From Gordius sp. MW1 (Eukaryota; Nematomorpha; Gordioida; Gordea; Gordiidae): 64,000 nt of DNA. Below, piece by piece: positions 46,901 through 57,777 of this stretch. Within the stretch, counting starts at the first letter, position 1. Every line of letters starts with the position of its first letter. The translations under genes were made by a program, and so were the position numbers. The notes below the pieces were generated by a model. It was not told the origin of the DNA. It was given only the letters and a program-made list of their open reading frames with translations, and searched no databases. Where the stretch lies: contig OZ038532.1 of the NCBI GenBank assembly GCA_964036665.1, positions 21,789,037 through 21,853,036 on the forward strand. Direction: 5' to 3'.

Positions 46901-47363
46901 CAAGAATTCTTAATAAATATTAGAATAATTGATGATATGAAATTTACCATATTGCTTTAAGGAAAATATCTTTGCATTCATTATTTTTTATAATATTGGG
47001 ATATATTTCGATTGTCTCAAATATTTTTTCTACACTCACGCCACCTTTATCAAAATGTACAGTTTCCAATAGTTTGGGCAAATACTTTATTCTATTATCA
47101 CTTTTACTCTTATATGTCCATGTAGTAATAATGTCTAAAATTAAATTTTCTTCATCCAGCCAAAGTTCTGGTGATGCCAAAAGTGAAATTAAAAATTTTC
47201 CACTCATAACCTCAAAGAAAGATGGGATACATGAGGAAAGTGTTTGGAAATTTTGATAAATATAATTTTTATATGCTTCAGGCAATGATATAAGGTCATC
47301 TAATTCATTTATGCTTTCACATAGATTTCTCAAAAAATCACCCTTTAAATTTTCTGCTTCCAT
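40986..47363 (-). CDS. Kelch-like protein: BACK domain plus six Kelch blades, BTB exon not found
   Basis: KLHL proteins are usually cullin-3 substrate adaptors: BTB binds cullin, Kelch binds substrate. Seven exons join in phase: 47363-46948 (BACK), 46830-46689 (linker with IKPRK), 46213-46021, 42992-42827, 42438-42204, 41948-41753 and 41146-40986; 1509 nt, 502 residues if the ATG at 47363 is the start. The BACK exon reads LISLPEAYKNYIYQNF through YLPKLLETVHFD. Six blades are marked by IMVVGSS, IYVAGG, LYVIGG, LIWCIGG, LYVIGG and IYVVGG, with VECYDPLSSSW and VECFDTTSGTW strands. The protein starts where the last BTB helix would be, so a ~100-residue BTB exon upstream is expected; I read to 49700 and did not find it. 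The 3-kb intron 3 holds a retrotransposon. Confidence 0.88.
41554..41701. mobile_element. hAT MITE in the last kelch intron
   Basis: Ends TATGAGCGTAGCCGG and GGCTACGCCCCATG; flanking 8-mers gggcaata (41546-41553) and gagcaata (41702-41709) differ at one base. It appears inserted in an older fragment of the same family ('ctatggacccagaatttgaa', 41513). Confidence 0.85.
43123..43185. mobile_element. Left part of a hAT MITE interrupted by another
   Basis: CATGGGCGTAGCCAG and G-runs begin an outer MITE. The inner element at 43186-43445 splits it; the outer right end is not found. Confidence 0.6.
43186..43445. mobile_element. Non-autonomous relative of the intact hAT
   Basis: It starts CAGGCGCGTAGCCAGGATTT and ends CTTGGCTACGCGCTG, with TIRs closer to the autonomous element at 7073-10161 (CA.G.GCGTA.CCAGGATTT.CT..AGGGAG) than to the other MITEs. 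It lies in a G-run, so the target duplication (about ggggg) is uncertain. Confidence 0.75.
43657..45705 (-). mobile_element. 5'-truncated non-LTR retrotransposon: reverse transcriptase with CCHC and restriction-like endonuclease
   Basis: One open frame of 683 codons (no start ATG; it opens at 45705, with an internal Met at 45474) runs to the stop at 43657. RT motifs are RLDFQNAFNNLNR (A), GIQQGDPLGPPLFCMAI (B) and WYLDDATLSG (C, YxDD). After the thumb there is a zinc-binding CKNC...HPLHC and then RPDGSSLVPWENG and LKWDFTCIDLF, the P-D...D pattern of the restriction-like endonuclease found in R2/R4/CRE-type elements. The frame has no break, so only the 5' part is missing, as expected from incomplete reverse transcription. 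It lies in intron 3 of the kelch gene in the same orientation. A broken relative is at 62680-63180. Confidence 0.85.
46244..46403. mobile_element. hAT MITE, reference copy of the CATGGGCGTAGCC family
   Basis: Ends TATGGGCGTAGCCAG and TTGCTACGCCCATG. Flanking 8-mers gtaattta (46236-46243) and gtaattca (46404-46411) differ at one base. Internal landmarks: 'ttagaggggggggcaaaa', 'ttgccataattttaataaat' and 'gatttagaggggggcagcc'. It ends up 30 bp before the exon 3 acceptor of the kelch gene. Confidence 0.88.
46485..46605. repeat. Second copy of the 'gccgccat' dispersed repeat
   Basis: Matches 22690-22840 at both ends, in kelch intron 2. Confidence 0.5.
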
Positions 47364-47399
47364 GAAATCAATTTTTACAATAATCAGATAAAAACATTT

Positions 47400-48110
47400 T
47401 AGTATATGTGAGTTATGTAAGCAACAATCAAACTTTAATTAGATGTAAAAATTTGATAATTTCACCTATTATAGATTATCTTCTTTAACATGTTGTAAAA
47501 TTGATTGTTGCAAGATTTGTATTGATATTGGGTATATTTAAAAAGTTAAGACTTTAAACCAATATTATGACTCTTAACTTTATTTAGCCCTTTGTTAGTC
47601 TTAAACCTTAACCACTTCGTTAAGTTTTAAGGGTCAATATAAAACAGAACTTTAACTTGCTGTAATTTTACAATATAAAAAAACTTGTAATATTACGCTT
47701 GTATCATTTCTGTCTTGATGCTCAAATTGAGCCAATGAAGTCTATATTTAGACTACCCATAAAGTCATAGACTAGATAGACTGCTCATCAACGCACAAAA
47801 TGTGTACCCTTTTTTCCACCATTTTGAAACGAGGATTGTAACGTTGTGAGCATATAGAAATTAGTAATTTTCGCAAATTAAATAATTTTAAAAAGGTAAA
47901 TAAAAAAATATTAAAGTGGGTAGATATCAAAAACAGCATTTTAAAATAAATATCATTTAAAAAATACATAAAAATTAAAAATGTAAAAACTGCTATTAAA
48001 GTTTGTTTAATAATATAGTGCCATCAATATTTTGTATAATATTAATTTATTGACGTTTTTTTAATTTATAAACTAATGAGGAAGGTAAATTGACTGTTAT
48101 AAGGCAAAAT
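47400..48110. other. AT-rich gap 5' of the kelch-like BACK exon
   Basis: Searched on the minus strand for a BTB exon; none recognised. A short piece 'tagactagatagactgctca' at 47770 belongs to the repeat also seen at 48200 and 63990. Confidence 0.35.
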
Positions 48111-48111
48111 T

Positions 48112-48215
48112 ACAGGTTAAAATACACCAAATACACTCTTCAAAATGGAGGAAAATTAGACACAGAATTACCCAAATTCAACATATGGCATGAGCAGTCT
48201 ATAGTCTAAGCATAA
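48112..48215. repeat. Dispersed repeat ending 'atgagcagtctat'
   Basis: 'aaaatggaggaaaatt', then 'acacagaatta.cc', 'catatggcatgagcagtcta' matches 63940-64000 ('aaaaatggaggaaaattcg', 'gacatgagcagtctat'). Related ends are at 47770 and 45890. Confidence 0.55.
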
Positions 48216-48254
48216 AGTAGACAGAATATTTTCTAGTATAAAGACGGCAATAAC

Positions 48255-49035
48255 ACGGCTCAACAAGAAAAATAAACCCGCAAGCTGTTTGCAGAATTTG
48301 GTAGAATCTTTCGCGGTGAGCACGAATATATTATTAGTTTTTTCCCCGTACGACAAGTTTTTCAAATATTTATTGAAAGACGCTAAACAGCGATTTGGGC
48401 GTTTTTCAAGCGTCCATAATTTGCAAGTCAAGTGGTAAAATTTTTATTTAATTTATATATAAAAGGGGAGATAAATCCAAAAATCCTTGTTAATTTAATA
48501 AACAGTAAATATAATTATAAATCGGAACATTATAAAAACAAAACTTTGTTTATACTTAAAAAACATATATTGATTTTGAAACGGAGCAGGCCCTTAGATA
48601 AATCAAACCACGGCTCCGGCTCATTAGGTTATATTAAGGCCAATTTAAAGTGGTGTCTGTACTGGTAGTAAAAAAATAACAACAAGCTCTCATTTAGTTG
48701 TGTTAAATGGAAGGGAGGGCGTCCTTATGTATGGGGAAATTTGTCAATGGAAAAAGATTTAATTTTGAACATATAAATCAAAAATTATTAAAGCTAGTTT
48801 AAATATTTTTTAACCGATTCCTTTCCCCTTTATTTGTAAATCAATTTATTAGACAAACATTTTACCGATCAATTTGCAAGTTGACGTTTAAAAACGCCAA
48901 AATTACTTTTATTTTAGCAATTTCGACAACAAATATTTCAAAAACTGGTCGCATAGGGAAAAAACTAAAATATATTAGTTAGTGTTCGGCGTAAAAAACT
49001 CTACCAAAATCTGCAAACAGTTTGTCGGTTGAAGT
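48255..49035. mobile_element. Interrupted copy of the fold-back MITE
   Basis: The left arm 'agctgtttgcagaatttggt' and right arm 'accaaaatctgcaaacagtt' match the element at 20655-20985. About 400 bp of unrelated sequence (48435-48840) is inserted in its middle, including 'cggagcaggccc..cggctccgg', a piece of another GC-rich MITE. Confidence 0.65.
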
Positions 49036-49070
49036 CCATTATTTGTTCACCAATGTTATTATTAAAAAGC

Positions 49071-49105
49071 TACATTAACCCATAAATTGCATAGCAATTA
49101 ATAAG
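49071..49105. repeat. Isolated 'cccataaattgcatagcaatt' end
   Basis: The right-end palindrome of the composite repeat occurs alone here, followed by unrelated AT-rich DNA. Confidence 0.5.
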
Positions 49106-49711
49106 CTATGAGCTATAAAACCATTTTATTATAATTGTATTCAAGACAACATCATTATTTTATAGTTATTGACCTATTTTGTGAAAAAATCATCAAATTA
49201 ACTATTTTTTATTAATATTTGTTAAATTATTTGTAAAGTTCGAAATTATTTTCAAAATTAATTGGTCTGCAATTTATGGTTTTTAAAATCCAACTATATA
49301 ATACTTAAATTTGTAGGAAAAATATATTTAAATTTTTGGATAGTACAATATATTGAAATATTTTTAAAGCATTGAGCCATATTTAAGTTTAAACTAAATT
49401 TTCTTAAACTAACAAAGTCTTATCAGTGAAGTAACCCAAGCCTCCTGAAGTGCTTTATATATTGCAAATTATAGGTCCAAAATGGTCAAAATTTGTACAC
49501 ATATTTTTTGTTAAGTCATTTAAAAATTCATATCCTTACATCTAATAACTTTTTTTATGTCATAAAATCAATCTTGGATCATATCAACTAGTAAAAACAA
49601 AAAAATGAATAAAATGCTTCCAAAATAGCAGTCTTATTAACATTTATTAATATCAAATATTTACACATAAAAATAAACTTTAACAATGAAAAAGTTGCGT
49701 AAAGATAAAAA

Positions 49712-50475
49712 TCAAAACACAATGTCTTCAATTGTTTGATTTAATTCTGAAAATTTGCTTGTGTTCTCCTTATCCCAATTTGATAATGAATTATTTAACA
49801 AAAAGTCATTCTGTAATACATGCCATGTTGGCTTTTCTGCGTCTTTGTTAATAGGACCATTGAGTGATTTGTTATTTTGGTCAATTGACTTGAATGTTAA
49901 AAAATTATAGAAATGAGAAACAACAAATTGATAACTTTTAAATTATTGAATAAATGAAATTTAAATATATGAAGGAGACTTTAATACTTGTTTTGCAAGC
50001 AATGATCTTTTTCTCTTAGGTTTGTCAAGTTTATCTTCCTTTAGTAGGTCCAAAAATGAACCAACTGTCAAGGATTTAATGACTTTATCTTCTTTAAAAG
50101 TTAGACCTTTTGATTCAGATAATTTTTGCTCTGCAATCTTTTTTTGAGCAGAAACGGCATTAAATAGATTAACTACCCCTCTAAAATATAAATAATAATA
50201 CGATATTTAACAAACTTTGTAGCAATTCTAGCTAATTTTCTATCTAATTCTTTGTTAGGTAATGAGGACTCTAACCGTTTATACTTCTTAACTTTCTTTA
50301 GCGTTCGGGTTGTGCTGGGGGATTCGGATTCTGTTTTCAAACTTTTTTTACTTTTCCCTTCATTTCTAATTTTATTCGGCTTTTTATTAATAATGTTTCG
50401 CATAACAGAGGCCCATTTATTTGGAACCTGGTTTGTCTCACCCCCTTCTCCATCCAAAATATCCTGGGATTCCAT
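49712..50475 (-). CDS. RRP15: RRP15-like ribosomal RNA processing protein
   Basis: RRP15 is a nucleolar protein of pre-60S maturation. Three exons join in phase: 50475-50216, 50180-49988 and 49888-49712 (630 nt, 209 residues); intron 1 is 35 nt. Conserved parts are the N-terminal NKWASVMRNIINKKPNK, the RRP15 core KLARIATKGVVNLFNAVSAQ, and the C-terminal KPTWHVLQNDFLLNNSLSNW followed by DKE. It is shorter than the vertebrate protein (~280), mostly in the acidic N-terminus. The lysine-rich middle is typical of nucleolar proteins. A minus-strand AATAAA lies 64 bp past the stop (plus TTTATT at 49643). Confidence 0.9.
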
Positions 50476-50899
50476 ATAATAGAGTAAATTAGGTACAATT
50501 TTTCGCTAAAGTCTCATCAACTTTCGTACTCTCATCTATTATATTATTTATTTATAAATAAGGCCAGCCTTAATTTAGGAGTAAGAATAAAGGTAATTTA
50601 GGAGGGGTAGACTTTACATCTTTGTTAGGGTTCTGTTTAAGACTGTGTGTAACTGTGTTTTACTATCACGTTTGTTATAAACATGTATATTATTGTACAC
50701 ATTAATATATTTTTTACAGTACGTGAGTTTCACACTTTAGATTTATATTGACCTTATTTTTGCATAGTTCTTTTGTTGTCTCATGCTTTTATGAATAATT
50801 ATTAACCTCTTTCCTAATATTGGCGCTACGAAATTATGACCTTAGAACAGAAATACTCTAAGATTTTCCTACAGAAACTTGATTTAATTAATGAGGATA

Positions 50900-53680
50900 T
50901 CAAAACTTAGATTATGTGGACGCTTGCTTAGATATTATAGGATTATCATCCGATGTGACGAGAAGGTCAATCAGAGCATTTTTAGGCACTGCTAATCTAA
51001 GGAAACTGTCTCAACTCCTATATCCAAAGCTTTGGGCGCTATTGGGATGAGATAGTCTGCGCTCTTCGTAAAGTTTTTAAAAAGACAACCTCGGCGTTTG
51101 CGGCAAGAATGGAAGTTATGCATTCAAAATGAGGCCGTGAGGAGTCGGTATGGGGTTTTTATCACAAAATAAGTTCTATAGTACAAGCTTGTAATTTTAA
51201 GGTGGATATAGAAGCCCGTATCCGCGATTAGCTGTTGGAGTTGATCTTAAACGTTTAGAATTCGAAATTCGTACTAATTTTCCTAACTGTGAAGAAAAAG
51301 ATGGTAGTTTTCTAACGTTAAATAAGGTGCTTAAGATGCGACTAACAATCGAAAGAACCGACAAAAAAACTTAGGAGTATGTTCCTATGGTTTAGATCAA
51401 GGACGCAAGGCGACGGGACTTATAAAACCAATAAGATTTTTAAATGCCAACGTTGCTACAAGAAGCATTGCCCAAAACAGTGTCCCGCCTTCATGGCATA
51501 TTGCAGAAAATGTAATAGGAGTGGACATTACGCTCGGTTCTGTAAGGACGATTTAAAAGTTCAGCAAGTGTATATATCCGCGGAGGATAATAATGCCGGA
51601 TTCAATATGTCAAATAAATCGTCGAAAGCGTCCTGCAACGATCAAGATAAAAATCAACGATCTTTTTGATGGATTTTGACACTGGGGCTCAGGTGTCTTT
51701 CATTAGTGCATCGTTATTGAAAAGAATTGGTCGGCCATTACTTAGATGCCATACCACCATTAGTATACGGTTGTACCGTACTAGACATATTGGGGGAATC
51801 AACTGTGAAAGTTCAGGTTGGCAAGCGAATGAAGTACCACTTTTTGGCTTACCGTGGAGCTTCGCTTTTAATTTATAACTTCCCCCAATCGATAAAGTGC
51901 ATAATAAAAGTAGTTTAAACGATCAAACTTCGATTACAAAAATTTTGAGAAGGAATTAATACGGCAAATCGGGATTAATAAATTCTTGCCAACCAATAAT
52001 TATTCATATAAATTCAAATGCAACTCCTAGATCTATGCAAGCTAGGAGAATTCCGTTCCCTCTGCGAGCTCCCCAAGATAAGGTACCTCAAAGATTGGTT
52101 ACATCAGGTGTGCTAAAACCAGTGAATTCCAACATTAAAGCCATTCAATGGGTTACACCTATTGTAATAGTAAGAAAAACAAATAATGACATCCGCATCA
52201 GTGCCAATTTTAAAGTTACTGTAAATCCAAATTTAATTATAGATTATCACCATATCCCTACATTTCAAGATGTTGCACAAAAATTTGGGGAGGACGAACG
52301 TCGATCTAAAAGAAGCGTACTTGCAAATGCCTTTTGCCGAGAAATCGCAAGACCTCTTAGCTATACTGTCGGCTTCCGTTTGGTTTTTCCTCAGGACCAG
52401 CCATTTTTCAGAGATGTATAGAAAAATTATTAAAAGACTGTCCCAAGGCAGGAGTTAACCTTGATGATATAATAATCACCAGCAAAAATGACGAGGAGCA
52501 CATTGCAAACCTCCATAAAGTTTTAACTAACTTAAAGGATTCGGGAATTAAAGCACAGTTTAATAAAATTCGGTTTTTTGAAGAATCTAGAATTTTTAGG
52601 TTATGTGATAGATAAAGAGGGGATCCATCCCTCTGGATCAAAGATACAAGCCATTTTAGAAACTAAAAGACCTCCTAATAGATCAGAGTTAAAATCCTTA
52701 GGGATGCTTTGCTACCAAGAAAGATTTGTTCCTAACCTTCAAAGTATCATGTCACCAATGCACCGACTTACTGGTACGAAATTGAGATAGCTATGGTCAC
52801 AGGATGAGGACCAAACATTTTTAAGCTAAATCGATTTTGATGAATTGTAATACCTTGGATCTTTATTCATCAACTTTACCTTTGGCGCTGGAAACCGACG
52901 CTTCCGATAGAGGATTTGGGGCACTGCTATCGATGCATTTGTTGCTGGACTGTTGCGTCCTATTGCCTATGCCTCGAGAACACTTTCCAAAACCGAGATA
53001 AGTTATCTACTATTGATAAGGAAGCCAAGGCCATACTATGGGCGGTCCAAAAAGTTCACACCTACCACAATGGAAGAAAATTTATTATAAAAACTGATTA
53101 TAAACCTTTTATTCGATTGTTTGGAGTAAATAGAGATCTCCCGAAATAGTAAATAACGATTGATCCGCTGGGCTTTGTTATCGGTCGACAAATTTTGTTT
53201 TGAGTACAGCAAACAGAATAAACTAGCTGGCACTTTCAAGGACGCCTTTACCCCTTACAGAAAGTATTCACAGCAGTGATGATTTATCAATGCTAAGGAT
53301 TAGGATCAAATGCATTTATCTAAATGATATATCACTATCGGGAAAGACTATTGATGAAGAATAAGGACTTAGGACTGAGCAAATAAAAAAAATTATAAAC
53401 AAAGGTTGGCCCTCATGCAAGGAGGATATTGCACAAGAACTGATGGTCTTTTATAATCGCAGAGCAGAACTAAGCTGTGAAAACAATTTACTTATGAATC
53501 GGGGGGGGTTGTTATACCGCAATTTTTTCGACTAGTGCTAGGTTTTATTGTTGGTGGCCTCAACTGTATTCAAAGAATGAAAATTTGGGAATGCTTGTAA
53601 AGCATGTCAAGAGAGTCGTAGAAGCTAAAGAAGTTTTACTGTTTTCATGGAATGTCCCTGAGAAAGATTTAACCTAAAAA
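50900..53680 (+). pseudogene. Ruined Ty3/gypsy retrotransposon (gag-pol remnants)
   Basis: In order on the plus strand: gag pieces, a gag zinc knuckle CRKCNRSGHYARFC (about 51500), a protease active-site segment MDFDTGAQVSF (51666), RT pieces with VDLKEAYLQMPF (52290) and LDDIIITSKNDEEH (52460), then FLGYVIDKEGIHPSG (52590), an RNase H piece LETDASDRGFGALL (52890) with DYKPFIRLF (53095), and the start of integrase (FYNRRAELSC at 53450, CKACQ near 53600). Frameshifts and stops separate nearly every block, and no LTRs were recognised. It resembles the K02A2.6 type more than the copy at 57.4-61.9 kb. Confidence 0.88.
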
Positions 53681-53689
53681 GTAATAGCT

Positions 53690-54060
53690 CCGTGTTTTTT
53701 GTATCACATAATCACAATTTCATGGAAAGCCTTATGCATTAAGGAAAGATATTGTAACAGCGATATGATTAAACTATAATTTGATGTGCATATAATTATT
53801 TGCAAAATATGTTGGCTGGACTTTACTTAGCATTTAAACTGCGCCCATAAAGGTATTAAGTTAGTAAAGACATTAATTTTTGTATATTAGTTTATCTACA
53901 ATATTTTTACATCATACCATATGTTTAAAAGTAGTTAATTTAACAAGTGCTCAAATATTTTACATTAATTTGGTTTGATTTCTTCAATTATGAGTCCAAT
54001 ATATTCAACCCTAGCATTTTTCTTCTTGAGAAAAATACTCTTTGAAATAAATCGAGTAAA
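53690..54060. other. AT-rich gap without recognised features
   Basis: Nothing recognised between the retroelement remnant and the next MITE. Confidence 0.35.
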
Positions 54061-54076
54061 ACTTTGTACCTCCTTC

Positions 54077-54263
54077 TAGAGTTATTAAATTTATAACTTG
54101 CTTCAACTCCAGACGCGAGCACGCACACTCAGTTGCTTAATATGCGCGTTAGCACAATATGTGCGCACTGTTCGGTGCACTAGGCAGATCAGTAGCATAT
54201 AAAGAGCGAAACTCGAGCAGATGGTAGCTGGAGTTGAAGCAAGTTAGCAATTTAACAACTCTA
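54077..54263. mobile_element. hAT MITE with perfect 8-bp duplication
   Basis: Arms TAGAGTTATTAAATT..aacttgcttcaactccag and their complement enclose a GC-richer loop ('tgcgcgttagcacaatatgt'). Flanks carry cctccttc at 54069-54076 and 54264-54271, identical. Confidence 0.85.
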
Positions 54264-55889
54264 CCTCCTTCATAAATAGATTTTAAACCGGGGGTTTTAA
54301 CAGTACTTTTAAAGTACCACCAATTAATTACATAAAGGCTATACCTATCCTACCTAAAAATAGCGGAAAACCTTAAACACGCATCGATAACGCAGGTCTA
54401 GAAATATTGACTATGTAATTCCATCCCACTTCATTTAAAAAAAACGAACTAGTTCCGTTCTTAGTTCAAATTTTACAAAATGAACTAGTTCAAGCTCAGT
54501 TCATAGTTAGTTCATTTTTTTAAAATTATAGATTTTTAATCCGATCCCAAGGATTTTTGAAAAAGGTTTTATGTAAAATCAGTTTTTTAAAAACTAGTTC
54601 CAATCCGAAATTTTAAAATTCTATAATCAAATTTTTATTGATGACTTAGTGTAATAATTTATAACTTATTATTGTTTAATTTAAATTAGAAATAGTCCAT
54701 TATATAATCTAATTTAATAAACATTTTTCCTATACCAACAACTTTTTTTTATAAAACTAAATGAGCTATATAATTTTGAAAAACAATTCTATGTGTAAAA
54801 CTTTTATTATTCATTTCATATAATAAATATAATTTCTATTGATAATAGAAATCAGGAGGAAGTAGTTGGAAATGGACTTGAATAAAATATTATTCACAAT
54901 TATCATTTTATAAAGAAGAACTTATAAAATAAGTTTGGTAAGTGCATTTAACAAATATTTCTATATGGGAATTCTGCAAATTACACGATAAATACTGTAT
55001 TAAAAATACATTTTTAACGGCAAAGTTAGTTTGAAATGGGAGGCATTTTTTTGGAATAAAATGGGACCCTAAACTTTAATATCATAGTTTACTTTTAAAT
55101 ATAATGATTTTTGTTATAAAATAATAGATGTGCAATTAATAACAAAATAACCTTAAGTTCTTATTCCACTAATAATGCTACTTTTATTGTTGTTTTACAA
55201 CGTTCCAATATGTTGAGGTTTAAATTTTATAAATTTTAATATTAACAGTATACACTTATTTGTGGTTTTTAACGTTATAGTAAACAAACAATAAACTATA
55301 TGGGCTATAAATTAATGATGGCTATCAATGGACTAAAACGTTTGCCTTAATTTAGTTTAACAAAGAGTTTAATTTGAGCTTTAAGGTTTACCCAGTGTTA
55401 AAAAGTGTCTCAATTAGATCAAATTATATCCAAGTCAAATTTAGGTTAACTTATTTATTTCTGTGTGTATTTATATTTGACACAGTAAATTTAATATAAA
55501 TGTTATACTAAAAGTAAATAAAGTTATATTCTATACTTTGGGCTTAATTATAGTCTTTTTTTCATATTGCACTTTCTATTCTAATTTAATAATTGTTTCA
55601 TATCTAAATATTGTCAATGGCATGTCGCACTAAATTATCAAGTTTGTGTATTAAAGTTTTTGAAAAATAAAATAGTTTGCCATTTCTGATTTTTCACTTA
55701 CTTTAGAATTTTATAACATCAAGAGAAATTTCTATTTAGTATAACATTTTTTTCAAAAGTCGAGACAAGGCGAGAAACTCGTTGAGACCGAGATTTTTTT
55801 AGACCGATATGAGATCGAAACACGAAAAACAATCAAACTCCGCTCATAAATCCTTTTAAATAATAATTTTTGTGATGAACTAGTTCATT

Positions 55890-56230
55890 CATGGGCGTAC
55901 GCAGGTTTTGAATTAAGGGGGGGGGCAGATTAAAAAAAAATTCCTTAGAGCAAAAAAAAAGGCATCGATTCCCCAAACCCAAAAGTTTCCTCTATAATTT
56001 TCCTGAGAGCAAACCCAACTCCCCTAATTAGGCAGTGGGGGCAGCCGGACCCCCTGCCCCCCCCTGGCAAATTAGGGGGGGGGGGGCAGGGGGTCCGGCT
56101 GCCCCCACTGCCTAATTAGGGGGGGGGGCAAATCATTTTTTTATTTTATTTTTAAGGGTTTTTGTTTTGAAATTTTTTTTTTCAAAATTAGGGGGGGGGG
56201 CAGCCGCCCCCTCCCCTGCGTACGCCCATG
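55890..56230. mobile_element. hAT MITE nested in the previous repeat
   Basis: Ends CATGGGCGTACGCAGG and CCTGCGTACGCCCATG. The 8-bp duplication agttcatt (55882-55889 and 56231-56238) is perfect. It contains a long GC hairpin (56021-56122). Confidence 0.92.
56021..56122. repeat. 44-bp perfect inverted repeat (hairpin) with 14-nt loop
   Basis: Arm 56021-56064 (starts cccctaattaggcagtgggg) is the exact complement of arm 56079-56122 (ends cactgcctaattagggg). The arms carry 'gcagccggaccccctg'. It lies in the middle of the MITE and could form a very stable cruciform. Confidence 0.9.
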
Positions 56231-56399
56231 AGTTCATTTATATTGTAAAGATCAAGTTCGAAATATCAAAAAAAGAACTAGTTCAAGTTCATAGTTCAAC
56301 TTTAAAAAAGCCCACTAGTTCAAGTTCATAGTTCAGTTCAAGTTCAGAAAAAAGTGAACTATTTCAATGAACTAGTTCTTAACAGCTCTAAAAACGCGG

Positions 56400-57420
56400 T
56401 TGAAGGCAATAGTGCAATTTTAACCTTTTTTGAGGCTATGTAACCACGGCATTTTTGATGTTTTCTTAGAAATATTAATTTATTCCTGTAGATTAAAGTT
56501 TCATCCATATGTCCATTATTTTTTTTCCACCTTATGTTTAAATTTATTCGCGTTTACGCGAACCCCATCCCCTTCAAAATTCGCCCCACTATGGTTGGAA
56601 AACGGAGTACATTAGAGTTCTTACTGCGAACACGATGTTTACTAACACATATCCTCCCTTCACCTACTCTCCTCTCTTTCTCCTCCACTCCCGCCCCCTT
56701 CATGTGTGCTTGGATAAATATGGGGGCGATAGTAAAAGAGAAGGAGAAAGGGAGAGATTTTTGTTCAATTTATTTCTTATATTCATTCTTAATTTTTGAT
56801 TACGGGAATGATTATGAAAAAGATTTTTTAAAACTATTAAATCGATTAAAATTTTTAAATTTGTAAAATCTTGATTAATGAGCTGATTTGTTAATGCATT
56901 AAAAATATTAGAACTGATTAGATGAGAAAATACCTTATTTAATAAATTTCTATTTTTAAATTTATTAAAGATAGAGTACTTAGGTTTACAAAATAAAATT
57001 AAATCTTTAGAGGGATGTATTAAGCCAAAATCATTTTTTATAATAATTAAATAAAAAAAATTGTTTAAAGAAATATTAGGAATAGATGATAAAAGGTAAT
57101 GCATTCAATACAAATCATTTTACCTTGATAATAATGAATTCATACTTTCTGTCTTTTTGATATCTCTTTTTAAAATTTATTTATTACATAACATAAATAT
57201 AATATTAATAGTTAATTTGTTAGTTGTAAATTACATGTTTCAAATGAGAATAAATAATAAAATATTTAATGTTGATAATAATCTTAATAAAAACAATGAA
57301 TAAGGTTTATTATATAATTTGGCATACATGTGCTTGAAAATATAGTTAAAACGAATAGGGTTCAAAGTAGCACAGCGTTAAAAAAAGTAGCACAAATCGT
57401 GGTTAGAAATAAAATAGGAA
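56400..57420. other. AT-rich gap without a supported gene
   Basis: An open frame of 134 codons (minus, 56700-57104) exists, but it is rich in Ile, Leu, Asn and Lys as expected by chance in this base composition, and I recognise no domain. Confidence 0.35.
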
Positions 57421-57422
57421 AC

Positions 57423-57524
57423 TGTAGCGACATGAACATTGAGAATGTAGCAAGTCGACGAAACACATATGTTTTTTATCTTCCTCCAATTTCCTCGGTT
57501 CATATTATTAACGTTCGCTCGCGT
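57423..57524. repeat. Inverted partial LTR abutting the 3' LTR
   Basis: This is the complement of the first ~102 bp of the LTR, joined head-on to the LTR at 57525, so the two form a palindrome-like end. It runs tgtagcgacatgaacattga to gttcgctcgcgt. Confidence 0.9.
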
Positions 57525-57709
57525 CCACTTTAGTAATGTTTAAACTATTGAGTTAGGAGAGTATGAATTTATTATAACAACAGGGAATCAAACAAGCATA
57601 TAAGCGAAACGCGAGCGAACGTTAATAATATGAACCGAGGAAATTGGAGGAAGATAAAAACATATGTCTTTCGTCGACTTGCTACATTCTCAATGTTCAT
57701 GTCGCTACA
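57525..57709 (-). repeat. 3' LTR of the Ty3/gypsy copy
   Basis: About 185 bp, nearly identical to 61746-61931, with few differences (for example aagcat/aaacat and cgcgagcg/cgcgggcg), which suggests a fairly recent insertion. Confidence 0.92.
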
Positions 57710-57777
57710 GATATTCTCCCCCTAGATTGTTTGGAGTAACACTAAACGATCGATTAGGTGGACACCATCTCGCCTGT

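Larger units (their letters stand above)
54430..56395. repeat. Large repeat with 'gaactagttc' arrays at both ends
   Basis: Clusters of 'gaactagttcaag', 'agttcatagttcag' and 'tgaactagttc' lie at 54440-54520 and 56231-56395; the right end reads, on the minus strand, 'gagctgttaagaactagttc'. The ~1.7 kb between is AT-rich without ORFs. Probably a non-autonomous DNA transposon, possibly hAT by its end. A MITE (55890-56230) is nested in it. Confidence 0.6.

Noticed and set aside
16139-47363. BTB (16 kb) and BACK-Kelch (41-47 kb) as one gene
   Set aside because: On the minus strand BTB lies downstream of Kelch, with two unrelated genes between, and it has its own stop.
56700-57104. 134-codon minus-strand ORF as a gene
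   Set aside because: Composition (Ile, Leu, Asn, Lys) is what AT-rich DNA gives by chance; no domain or splice context recognised.
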